Assembly: GCA_001662425.1 (NCBI GenBank)
Contig: BDDC01000196.1
Location: 3,253 to 67,252, forward strand
Length of the DNA stretch: 64,000 bases
DNA from: Chlamydomonas sphaeroides
Taxonomy: Eukaryota; Chlorophyta; Chlorophyceae; Chlamydomonadales; Chlamydomonadaceae
Reading direction: 5' to 3'
Shown one piece after another: positions 36,401 through 47,000 of this stretch (position 1 is its first letter; each line of letters begins with the position of its first letter). The translations under genes and the position numbers were made by a program. Below the pieces are notes generated by a model. The model saw only the letters and a list, made by a program, of their open reading frames with translations, was not told where the DNA came from and did not search any database.

Positions 36401-39400
36401 CGTGGTGTCGATGCGGACCATCCAGGGCAAGGTGGCGCCTGAGGGCCCGGCGGCGCCGTCAGCGGCTGGGAGGTCCGTCGCCGGCAGCGCCGCCAGCGAG
36501 GGGACGGCGGCGACGCCGCGCACGCCGGCGACTGCGCTCGGCGCCCAGCCCAGCCCCCGCAGCGGCGCTGCCAGCACCGCCGCGCCTTCGCGGGCCGCGA
36601 CTGTTGCGCTGGCGGCGCCGCCGCGAGCTGCGACGGACCTGCCGGGCGCGGCGCCCGGCGGTGGTAGCGATGGTGGATCCGCGGTCGACGGCGGCGGCGG
36701 TGGCACTGCCGCCGACGGCAGGACGGTTTCTGGCAGCGGCGGCGGCATGGCCCCAATCATCATCATTGCCCACACCCGGGCGTACGCACGGGACGCCGTA
36801 CAGGCGCTCGGCGTGTACGGCGGCCGGGCCGCGCACGTGTGCCGTTCGGCGGGCACGTGGCTCCTGACGCGCGTGCCGTGGAGCTCGATGGCGCGCGCCG
36901 CCGTGGCGGCGGCGCTGCACCTTGCCGCCGGCGGCATGACGTACGTGCTGTCGCTCCGTAGCCGCACGTCGTACTGCTCCTTCCTGCATGCGGACTGCCT
37001 GCCGTACGTGTACATCGCGCCGCCGGTCTTCTCCGTGGTTGCCATCGGCATCACACTGTTCCTCATGCGCGCTACACAGCAACTAGCGGGCAGCATGGCG
37101 ACGGGGCTGGTGAAGGGTCAGGCCGCCAAGGCGGCGGCGCAGCGGCCCGGCGGCGGTGCCGCCGAGCCCGGGTTCCTGGCGGCGCGGCTTGCGGGCAACC
37201 GTGTCACGCCGTTCGCCGACGACAACAGCAGCATCACGGCAGAGGCGGCGGCGCTGGTGGATTTGGATGGTGAGCCCATGACGCCCAGAAAAGAGAAATC
37301 CAAGTCCAAGGCCGGGGCCGGCGGCGGCGACAGCGGCGGCAGCGGCGGCAGCGGCGGCAGCGGCGGCAGCGGCAGCAGCGGCGGCGGCGGCGGCGGCGAC
37401 GACGGCAGCCCCGGCTTCGAGCGCTCCAGCTGCAGCGCCGTCGCCGAGGCTTCTAGGCTGCCGCCGCCGCCGCAGCCGTCGCGGCTGCCATCGCGCGCGA
37501 CGTCGCAGCGGCGCCACGCCGCCGCTGACGCGCCGCTCCCGGACGACGCGCCCAGTATGCCTGGGCTGCTGCCGCCGTCGCCGCGGGCGCTTGCAGCCAT
37601 GGGTGCGAGCAGCCCACACGCGGCGGCGCCGACGTCACCGCCGGGGTACAGCCGGTCGCTGGCGGGGGCTTCCTTCATGGCCGTGCCAGCCCGGTCCACG
37701 ACACACGGTAGCCTCGCCGGGAGTCCCAAGACCACGGGGTCGGGTATGGCGCCGGCGGCACCGCTGGCGTCGAGGTCGCCGTCGCCGATGCCAGCGACGG
37801 AGAACATGGCGAGGGTGCCGCCGGCGGCGGCGGCGGCGCCGAGGTGGTCGAACGGGGCCGGCGGCGGCGCAGCCAGGCGGAACGTCAGCCCGCTGGGCCC
37901 GCGGCCCGTGGCCGAGGGCGTGGAGGCTGGCGGCGAGGAAGGCCTACCACCTGGCGCCGCCGACGGCGTCGCACAGGACCCGTTGGCGACAGCGGCGGCG
38001 GCAGCGACGGAGCTACTGCTGCAGTCTCCGTGGCGCCCTGACGGCGCCGCGCCGCCGGTCCCGCGCCTGGCGCTCTGGCTCCGCGCCTGGCTCGCGCGCG
38101 GTGGCGCCGCCGCCACCGCCGTGCCGAGCGCCGACGGCGCTGCCGCGGCCCTGTGCGCCGGCACCGCCGACGCCGACAGCGCCGCCGAGGCGGGCCAGCG
38201 GCCGTTGCGTCGCACGTCGGCTCGGCTGTCTGCTGACGGCGAGGGCCGCTGGGCCGAGGCCTACGACGCGCCTCCACAGCCGCCGCGCCAAGTCAGCTAC
38301 AGCGAGGGCGGCCTGGCATGGCCGGCAGCAAGCTGCGGGCCTAGGCCGGGACCGCTCGCGGAGGCCGTAGAGGAGCCTGACGCCGACGGCGGCGCCGCCA
38401 CCGCCGCGCCGACCCGCTCATCACCCGGCGCCGCCGACGATCTGCCGCCGTTGGCCCGCCTCAGCTCGCAGCGCGTCAGTCGGGCCGTGTCGATGGGCGG
38501 CTCGGGGCCCATCTCCCGGCAGGCATCGTTTGCGGCGCAGCGCCCGTCGGCGATCTCGTTGCCGAACGCCGACGCTGCGGCATCGCCAATGGGCGCAGTC
38601 AACACCGTCAGCCGGGCGGCATCGCGTGCTGCCAGCCGCCGCGGCAGCTTTGGCGGCAGCCTTGTCCCCAGCCCGGGCTCCCACGCCGCCGCCAGCCCCG
38701 GCGCCGCCGCCGGCGCGTCGCCCACGGCCGCGCGCGCACAGCGCGCACACAGCCGGTTCGGCACCCTGGAGGGCGGAGAGCTGCGCTCGCCGCGCGTCTC
38801 GATCGCGGCGACGCCGCCGCCGGCCGGCCGCCACGCGTCCATCTCCGGCACCGTTGAGTTCAGCCCGGCGGTGCCGCACGTGTCGACAGGCGGCAACCGC
38901 TCCGCCCACTTCCCGGCGCACCTGGCCCCGGACCGGCGCGTGCTGTCCATGCCGTCGCAGCGCCGAGGCTCCCTCGTCGCCGCCGCCGCCTCCGAGCTCG
39001 CGGGCGCGCTGCCCGCCGCGTCGCCGGCGGCCGCCCGCACCGTCGCCGCCGGCTCGCGCTCCTTCGCGGCGCCCTCCACCGTCAGCCGCGCGCTCTTCGC
39101 CGACGGCGACGGCGACGCGGACGGCCTCCGCCGCGCCACCACCGGCGGCGTGGCGCTGTCGCATTCCATGTCCACTCGCTCCCTGGGCGGCGCCCGCCAG
39201 CCATCCATGGCGGCGCGTGCCGCGCTAACCGCCGCATCGCAGCGCTCGCTTGCCGCTGGCGCCCCCGCCGCCGCCGCCGTGTCGCCGACGCCGCGGCCGT
39301 CACTACCGGGGACCAGCGCCGCCACCGCCGCTGGGCAGCAGGCGGCGGCGGCGGCGGCGGTGGCCCCTTCGACGGCGGCGGCGGCGGCCCCGTCGACGGC

Positions 39401-40199
39401 GGCGCGTCGGCTTCAGCCAGCGGCGCTCGGGGTGGTACAAGAGTACCTCCGGGTGTATGCCCTCGGCCAGCGTGAGAGCGGCTGGCTGGCGCGCAGCGGC
39501 CGCGTCGCCGTCAGCGCCGCTCGCGTGGTGCTGTGGGCCGCCGTCGGCACGCCGCTGCTGGCCCTGCTGGCGCCGCTGGCGTCCGCCGCCATCGCGGCCC
39601 ACGCCGTCGGCACTTGGCTGGCCGCCGCCGGCGGCGCCATCGCGTCACGTTGGCGCCGCCGCCGGGCCGCCGCCGCCGAGCCGCCGCCGCCGCCAATGCA
39701 GGCGCCCCGCGGCGCGCCTGCGGCCAGCGCCGCCGGCGGGGGTGCGCCCACCCCAGCACCAGCGCCCGACAGTAGCAGCAGCAGCAGCCGCGTCGGCCGG
39801 GCCATGGCATCACTGCGTCTGACCGCCGAGCTGTTCCTCGGCATCCACATGCACGTGGCGGGCTGGGCGCTCGCCATCCCGCTCGCCTGTCTGACGGGCA
39901 CGCTGTACGGCATGGGGTACGAATGGGGCCTGCAGGCGGTGCCGCTGCCATGGGTGTTCCTGGCCGCCAACGGCGCGGCGCTGGCAGGCGCGCTGTTCCT
40001 GCTCGCGGAGCTGGGCTTCGACATGCCATCCTGGGAGCACTGCGTGTGCGAGTACCCCTACCGCGCGGCGCTGCTGGCTGCGGCGGCGGCGCGCGGCGCC
40101 GTGGGCGGCGGCGGCGACGCCAAGGGCGGCGAGGCGTCGTTGTCGGACAGCGACGGCAGCGATCGTACGGGGTCCCGAGACGGCTCTGGCTCCGGCTGA
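33463..40199 (+). CDS. Secreted-LRR, proline-rich, multi-pass membrane protein
   Basis: Seven exons: 33463-33526, 33643-33728, 33845-34141, 34458-35035, 35300-35369, 35497-36102, 36306-40199, giving 1864 residues in one frame. It starts with a signal peptide (MPTLRVQVLLLASVVALIGT). The presumed ectodomain has volvocine-style Ser-Pro linkers (SPPPPPSPSP) and a few leucine-rich repeats (LPELQVLDLSYNMLSGGLP, RVLDLSHNDLRGSVPDDL). The last exon opens with a membrane helix (LWLWGAFGVAAAIVLVTAAV), followed by two more (near 36880-36960 and 37000-37070). Then come about 780 mostly disordered residues rich in Ser, Ala, Pro and Gly, and a C-terminal cluster of three or four hydrophobic segments (39480-40050). 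No kinase, channel or transporter signature is seen. A surface receptor or wall-sensing role is only a guess. Whether the C-terminal helices insert is untested. Confidence 0.72.
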
Positions 40200-41412
40200 G
40201 GGGGTTGCGGTCACCGGGTGGGATTCGTGGCTGTGCGGGGGGCGTCGAGCGCCGGCCTGTGCACTTGCACGGGCGCACAACAGCATCGTGGGCGTCTGTG
40301 CGCTCTCAACCGCAGGTGTGTGGATATGTCGTTGTGGAGTTTGCGCAAAGCTGCACCGCCATTCATTGCCGCGCCGAAGGCATCACGTGGGTTCGGGGCA
40401 TGCGGAGCATTGTGGAGGGCCGCGGCAGCGTCGGTAGCTGAGCACGCTGCATGCGCGGGGGCTGGGAGCCGGGGCTACAAGCTTTGGGAGCGATTCGTGC
40501 GGTGTGTGGGGCTTTCCTCCCTGGTGCGGTCTTTGGGGCTTCCTGAGCAGGCCCTCAGTACGGTAGGCGTGCCAGAGTTATGCACGGTACATGTGTGCCC
40601 TGTGCGAGGACTGGCCGCGGCCGCAGGGACCGGCGCCGGCGCCTCACGATGACTTGTGTTGGGTGCGGTCGCAGAGACATGTGCCACGCAGCTTAACGTT
40701 CGGTACTTGAATTGCGCGTGCTAGATGAGGCGCTGAGGGGCGTCTGCGGTAGGAGGTGTAGGCGCCCAGCGATGGTTAGACCGCAGGGTTACCGTATGGC
40801 GCTGCGAAGACGCGCGCTGGCTGGGGCGGTGGCCGCGTGCCGGTGCCGGAAGGGCACAGCGGCGGCCCATGTGGAGCGGGAGCGAAGGCAGGCACGCTGT
40901 GGAGAACGGCGGGCGGCTGCAGGCCTCCTGGTTGCAACGGACAATGCGCAACACACAACTTGGGTCGCCTCACTCGCACGTTGACACGTGCAACACCGCG
41001 AGCCCCAGCGCAGCGCATGAAGCGAACCTCGAAACCCGCCGCCCAGCCGGCACGGTCGGCGGCGTTGTCGTGCGACCGACGCTTCCTGCGGCCAGCTACA
41101 GTGACCAGCCAGCCGCCCGCCACGTCAGCGAGGCAGCTCCGGCACGGCCCCAGTCAGCCCAGCCCAGCCGTGTTCCTCGGCCATGCACGTCGAGGCGTGG
41201 CTCTGTGCGGCCGACACACATCACATGCGCACAGTTGCCCGCCCGCAGCCATGCTCAGGCCCCAAACTGGCAGCAGCCACGTACGGCACTCTACGGCAGC
41301 AGCCACGTACGCGCTACACGCCGCGTCATGCGCCACCGCGGGCGGCAACCGCTTGTCGCAGGACGTAGGGAACTGACACACTATCCGCGCCTGCACGGGG
41401 CCGCCGCCAGGG
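40200..41412. other. Convergent intergenic region, no gene seen
   Basis: Lies between the stops of the LRR protein (plus) and ASH2 (minus). No exon chain or RNA gene was recognised. An imperfect local repeat of GGCA(G/C)...CAGCAGCCACGTACG occurs near 41262-41310. Confidence 0.45.
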
Positions 41413-43648
41413 CTAGCCCTCGCGGCCCATGCCAGGCGCAGCTGCCGCCGCCGCCATGTCCTCCTCGCCGCCAGCCGCCACCAGCGCCCCGCTCTCCTGC
41501 AGCATCGGCACCGCCGACGGAGCCTCCGCCTCCGCCACAGCGCCGGTCGCCGCCGCCGCCAGCTCGCACACGGGCCTCGGCGCCGGGCAGCCCTCGGGAT
41601 GCAGCGGCGGGTACTTGAAGTCGGGTCCGAAGTTGATGCTGACGGTGGCGCCGTCGGTCTGCGCGGCAGAGCGGGGGGGGGGGGGGGTCAAACAGCAAAN
41701 NNNNNNNNNNNNNNNNNNNNNNNNNNNNNNNNNNNNNNNNNNNNNNNNNNNNNNNNNNNNNNNNNNNNNNNNNNNNNNNNNNNNNNNNNNNNNNNNNNNN
41801 NNNNNNNNNNNNNNNNNNNNNNNNNNNNNNNNNNNNNNNNNNNNNNNNNNNNNNNNNNNNNNNNNNNNNNNNNNNNNNNNNNNNNNNNNNNNNNNNNNNN
41901 NNNNNNNNNNNNNNNNNNNNNNNNNNNNNNNNNNNNNNNNNNNNNNNNNNNNNNNNNNNNNNNNNNNNNNNNNNNNNNNNNNNNNNNNNNNNNNNNNNNN
42001 NNNNNNNNNNNNNNNNNNNNNNNNNNNNNNNNNNNNNNNNNNNNNNNNNNNNNGGCGTCAACTGGGAGAAGGCGGCAACCAATGCATCGCTGCATGCCAG
42101 CCCCCGTGCCGCTGCCCCAGGATTCGTTGCGACCGCCTGTTTCGGCACCGGGCCCGGATCACTAGCACATTAGCAGCGCGTACTTCTGAAGGCGCGCTCC
42201 ACATCCCTACCACTTCCTCACCCATGCCCGGCTTCCCCAATCCCCTGCCTGCGCCGCACCGCCCGCCGTGCCCACCTGCTCCGGCAGCGTGTACAGCGAC
42301 ACGGCAGGGTAGTAGGTCCCCTCCGCAAAGTCCCTGAACGCCACGCCCTGGCTCGCGCCGTTGAGCGAAAAGGCCAGCACGCTGCCGGGCAGCGCCTGCG
42401 GCTGCGGCTCGGGGTCCTCCACACGCATCCAGCGGCCCTTGTAGCGCGCGTACTCATTGGCCTGGGGGGCGGGGCCAGGCAGCACGGTGCGAGGCCGGCC
42501 GGCAGGTTGGGGCGCGCGGTGCGAGGCAGCCAGGGCGCACTGGCGACGGCGTACCATCGCGCGAGCTATCCAGAGCAACGCTGGCGTGCTGCAACTGCAG
42601 CGGGCCCCGGGGCACCTGCGAGGCTCCGGCAAAGAGCCCTGCAGCCGGGGCCCCTGCCCGCCCGCAACGCACCTGCGGCTCCAGGGTGCGGCCGCCCGGC
42701 GGCAGGTAGATGTACATGCCCACCACGTCGCCCTCGGCGTAGGGGGCGCCGTACGGCTCGCGGCGGCCGTTGTGCACCTGCGGTCCGTGGCGGGGCCAGC
42801 GGCGTGTAAGCCAGCGGCGTGTCAGCCAGCGGAGGCGCTGCAGCGCGCAGCGCGGGCGGATGTGACGAGGCACATGCACCAGCGATGCGTGATTGGGACT
42901 GTCCGCTGTCGTACTGAGGTCCCAGCCTACCCACCTTGGAGCCGTCGACGTCGCGGTACGCAAAGCCGAAGGTGTCGTAGCCCACCGGCGCCTGTAGCTC
43001 GGCCTTGCGGCAGCACCAGCCCAGCCGCGCGTGGCCCGTGCGGCCCAGCCGCGTCAGCGTCACCTCGCAGTACAGCGCGCCCTCGTGCGACCCGTGGGAC
43101 GCGCGCGCGGTGCGGAAGCCCTTGGCGCCTGTGACCGACAGCTTGTCGTCCGACAGCACCAGTTGCGCAGCCTTGTGGGCCTTGCTCAGCAGCACGCGCG
43201 AGGGGTCGTCCTGCTCTCCGCGGACCGCGCCCTCGTAGCGCAGGCGGACGAGGTTCATGGGGTTCTTGACCTGGTACGGGGGAGGTTGAGAGAGAGGCAA
43301 GGGGATGAGTTGTGGCGGTTGGGGATAGGGTGGGACGGGGATGGGATGCTGGGGTGTGTTCCGGTGGGGTGCCGTCCACGGCCCCGCATGCATTAGGCCA
43401 ACGTGCTCTGACGCCCCCCTTCAGTAACGGCGCCTCCTCACATGCTGTGGCACGCAAGGTGCAGTTGGTATGTAGGTGGAAATGAGGTAGCAGGGACGCC
43501 TCACCTCGACCTCCTCTGCGTGGGCGATGGAGCGGCCGAGGCCGTGCCGGCGCCGGCTGGCCTTGGCATCCGCCTGCGACTGCTTCTTTGACCTCCCTCC
43601 TTGGCCAACGCTAGGGTCACCGCCGCGTGCGCCTTTGGCGTCAGCCAT
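41413..43648 (-). CDS. ASH2: ASH2/TRAUCO, SPRY subunit of the COMPASS H3K4 methyltransferase
   Basis: Five exons: 43648-43505, 43270-42935, 42777-42673, 42461-42276, 41658-41413, all phase 0, giving 338 residues. The core is the ASH2 SPRY domain: LVLSDDKLSVTGAKGFRTAR, SHEGALYCEVTLTRLG, RTGHARLGWCCRKAELQAPV, YDTFGFAYRDVDGSKV, EGDVVGMYIYLPPGG, SLNGASQGVAFRDF, GTYYPAVSLYTLPEQ and VSINFGPDFKYPP. ASH2 with RBBP5 stimulates SET1/MLL-type methyltransferases on histone H3 Lys4. The N-terminus is short and basic, and the PHD-like/winged-helix region of animal ASH2L is absent. The N run (41700-42053) lies inside the last intron, and exons 4 and 5 join in phase to continue the domain, so no coding sequence need be lost. 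The ATG is 56 bp after the TOM6 stop on the same strand. The C-terminal 60 residues are Ala/Glu-rich and not conserved. Confidence 0.92.
41700..42053. other. Assembly gap (354 N) in the last ASH2 intron
   Basis: A run of N follows a G homopolymer tract (about 41672-41686). It lies in the intron 42275-41659. Flanking exons join in phase. Confidence 0.95.
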
Positions 43649-43704
43649 GATCCTGGCTCCCGCCGAAAGGCACACACGCTGCGAGGCTGCGTCCGCTGGC
43701 ACGC

Positions 43705-43842
43705 CTACGAGGAGGCCATCTGGTAGAGGTGGAAGATGTAGGGAAGGGCCCGCACACTAGCGACCAGCGTGCCGAAGAGCACCAGGCTCTGCTGCAGCTC
43801 GCGCTGCGCCTTCTTGCGATCAGGGCGGCGGGGGGCAAACAT
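43705..43842 (-). CDS. TOM6: TOM6, small subunit of the mitochondrial outer-membrane translocase
   Basis: A single-exon frame of 45 residues beginning MFAPRRPDRKKAQRELQQSL and continuing with a hydrophobic helix (LVLFGTLVASVRALPYIF). This matches the plant TOM6 plan: MF start, short basic lead, then one membrane span with a conserved R-A-x-P-Y motif; plant TOM6 is about 54 residues. TOM6 stabilises the TOM40 import pore. The frame is open upstream to another ATG at 44007-44005, but the extra residues do not look like TOM6, so the shorter start is preferred. The stop is followed after 56 bp by the ASH2 ATG. The PRP39 gene starts 244 bp away in the opposite direction. Confidence 0.85.
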   Translation of the reverse strand: MFAPRRPDRKKAQRELQQSLVLFGTLVASVRALPYIFHLYQMASS

Positions 43843-44086
43843 GATGAGCTTGCCGTGTAAGGAGTAGTGTGCAACGGTAGGCCGGCAACACACGCTGCGT
43901 GGGAGCGACAAGCTGCCCAGAAGGGAATTTGCCCATGCCGGCAAAACAAGTGGCTGGCTCAGCGGCAGAGTTTGGTCAAACCAACATAGAACGAAGGAAT
44001 ACATATTCCCTGCAAGCAGCACACGAGGACTCAGTCACCACGGCCGGGGCGTTCTAGAGCTAGGGCACATCTCGCCGAGCCCAGCC
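43843..44086. promoter_or_regulatory. Shared promoter region TOM6-ASH2 / PRP39
   Basis: Only 244 bp separate the divergent TOM6 and PRP39 start codons, so both promoters and leaders must fit here. No specific element is identified. Confidence 0.5.
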
Positions 44087-47000
44087 ATGACGGACGCGGA
44101 GATGGCCGATCAGGCTGTGGCTGCGGCTGCGGAGCCCCAGGCGGAGGAGGCCGCGGCGCCGGCTGCAGAGGCTGCGCCCGCGCCTGGTATGGACCTGACA
44201 TGCGCTGCTCTGCCAAATATGACGCTGCAACGCGGGATGGCTGCTTGATCACGACCTTCCTGTTGCACCGCTGCAGTTGCGCCACCGAACCCGGACGTGG
44301 AGGCCTTCAACACCCGATGGGCAACTGTGCAGGCGGACCCGCAAGACTTCACCACCTGGACGAGCCTGCTCACGATAGCAGACCGCCTTGTAAGCCTCTT
44401 CGCTCGCCGGCCCGCCAGCGCAAAACGTCCGTGCCGTTCACATCCCGCCCGCACCCCCCGCTCGTCACATCAACCCCCTGCCCGTTGTTGCGCCCCGTGA
44501 TTGCGCTGCCAGGAGAGCGTGGAGATGATGCGCAAGGCGTATGACGCCTTTCTGACCGAGTACCCGCTCTGCTACGGCTACTGGAAGAAGTACGCTGATG
44601 CGGAGGTGCGGCACGGCAACAACGACGTGGCCGCGCACGTCTACGAGCGCGGCGTCGCAGCCACGCCCTACAGCTGCGACATGTGGGCCCACTATGCCGC
44701 CTTCAAGAAGAGCCTGCCGGACGTCAACCCCGACGACGTGCGCGGGTGAGACGTGGGACCGCGCCGCAGCCAAGGAGCCTGAGCCGGGCAGGCGGCCTCA
44801 CCTCGCCCCTCTCAACACCTCCTCTCACTCAATCCCATCGCCCGCACCGACCCGCACGTACCCTCAACCCCACCCTTAACCCAGGGTATACGAGCGCGGC
44901 GTGGCGTACGTGGCCACCGACTACAGCAGCCACGTGCTGTGGGACAAGTACCTGGCGTTTGAGCAGGAGCGCGGCAGCACGCTGCACATCGCCTCGCTCT
45001 ACAGCCGCGTGTTGGCGTGCCCCGTCAAGGAGCTGGACCGCTACTTCTCCAGGTGCGGATACCGGAGCGGCGGCAGCGCGCCTAGACCAGCTGGGGCCTG
45101 GCGTGTGAGCAAATGCCGGCAGCAGATGCCGGCTGCCGCCGTGCCCGCGGCGGCATGGGTCGGGCGCGCGCGCCGCGCCGCCTCTGCAGGCTGCCCACGC
45201 CCCAAGCCACATCTGGCCCCCTAACCCACTTCTGACCTTCTCACCCCGCATCGCAGCTTCAAGTCGTACGTGCACCCGCTGGCGGGCGCTCAGGTGCGTT
45301 CCGCAGCTGCTGACTGTCTGCTATCCCGGCCCCGTTTGTTTCATCGAGTTCTATTCACTCCCGAACCCCTGAGTGCCGCCCAGCCTCCGCCCAGCCTATT
45401 CCTGTCGAGTGCCTAGCTGGCTCGCCCCTTCTCATCGGGCAGTAGCTGCGGCGACCCTGCATTCAAAGCTGCTGAACCTCTGCATGGGCATGAGATGACG
45501 CAAATCTGTCGCCTCAGGTGGTTGTGCCGCACGAATACGACGCCATTAAGGCTCGGCTGGAGACGGAGCGCGCCGAGGAGAAGGCCAAGGCCGCCGCCGA
45601 GGCCAAGGCCAAGGCAGAGGAGGCGGCCAAGGCCAAGGCGGAGGCCGCCGCCGAGGGCGCTGCCGAGGGTGCTGCCGAGGGTGCAGCCGAGGGCGCGCCG
45701 GGCGAGGAGGCAAAGCCGGAGGCGCCCCCGAGCGAGGCCGCCGAGGCCAACGGCGGCGAGGCCAAGCCGGAGGCGGAGGGCGGCGAGCCCGCGCCGGTGG
45801 TGGTCACTGACGATGAGGTCAAGCAGGTAGGGTGGGGTGCAGCGGCTGCATTACGGGTGCGGCGGCGGCAGGGTCGCGTGTGTAAGCAGATGGAGGCCAG
45901 GCGCGGGGAGGGAGAGAGATACTGCCGGGCGGGGACGCCGACGCGCAGCGTGCACTTGGCTATCATTCTAGTTGTGCTTTGGGCTGAGGCCGGATGCCGG
46001 CAGTGAGGTCATTGGACGCAGCCCAGCCACCATCACCTGGACACGCATGGTGGGCCCCGCTGTGTTTGGAATAGGGGTAGGCCCTAGGTGTTGCCGCATG
46101 GGTAGCTTGCGCCAGCTAGGCCCCCGCCCGCACCATGGGGCTGGGCATGGAAAGGTCAAGTGTACCAGCGTAGGCGACCCCCCGCCACATCCCATCGGCC
46201 GCATCGGCCACGGAGCTTCGCCCGCCGTGCCTCGACGGATCGCGCTTCGTCCTCCGCCGCAGTGGGGGCCCCTCAACCAAGCTCCGCATCACCACGGCGC
46301 GATTAGAACCGCACACGCATGCTCGGACGCATGCTGTGTTGCTGCCTGCCTGTGCCCACCCCAGCCTGCTCACGCCAGGGAGCCCTGGATGCTAGTGCTG
46401 CTGCCCCCGTGCCGACGCCCCTCCCGCACCCATCCTCCCTCTTCCGCCAGGCCTGGGTCAAGCAGCAGGAGGCGGTGTACGACGCCGCCAAGGCCGAGCT
46501 GGCCCGCCGCAAGCCTTTCGAGGACGCCGCGCGGCGGACGTACTTCCACATCAAGCCCCTGGTGTGCTAACAGGCTACATGTTTCTTTGCGCCGGCTCGC
46601 CCGCCGGCTCGCGGCCTCCCATGCGCTTGCAGCACAGTGCGACTTGTCCTCTGACTCGCTGTCTTTGCCTCCCCCCGCCCCTCATCCTCTGCGCCCATAG
46701 GACGGTGTGCAGCTGTACAACTGGATCCGCTACCTGGACATGGTCGAGGCCCGCGGCGACCACGCCGCCACTGTGACCCTCTACGAGCGCTGCCTCGTGG
46801 CCTGCGCCAACTACCCAGGTGGGCCCGAGGCGGTTTGCGGTTGCGGCTGGTTGCTGCTGGGCGGGCAGCTTTGGCGGCTGCGGGGTGTGGCCCGCCCCCG
46901 CTGTGACCGACCCTCAAGGCCCCGTCGGCGGCGCTTGCGGAGCTCCGACGGTCTGGCGGGAGAGCGGGCGCGCTGGAGAGGCGTCCACACGCGGTCGGGT

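Noticed and set aside
43843..44007. In-frame N-terminal extension of TOM6 from an upstream ATG
   Set aside because: The added residues do not resemble TOM6, whose plant forms begin MF close to the basic lead; treated as 5' untranslated sequence.
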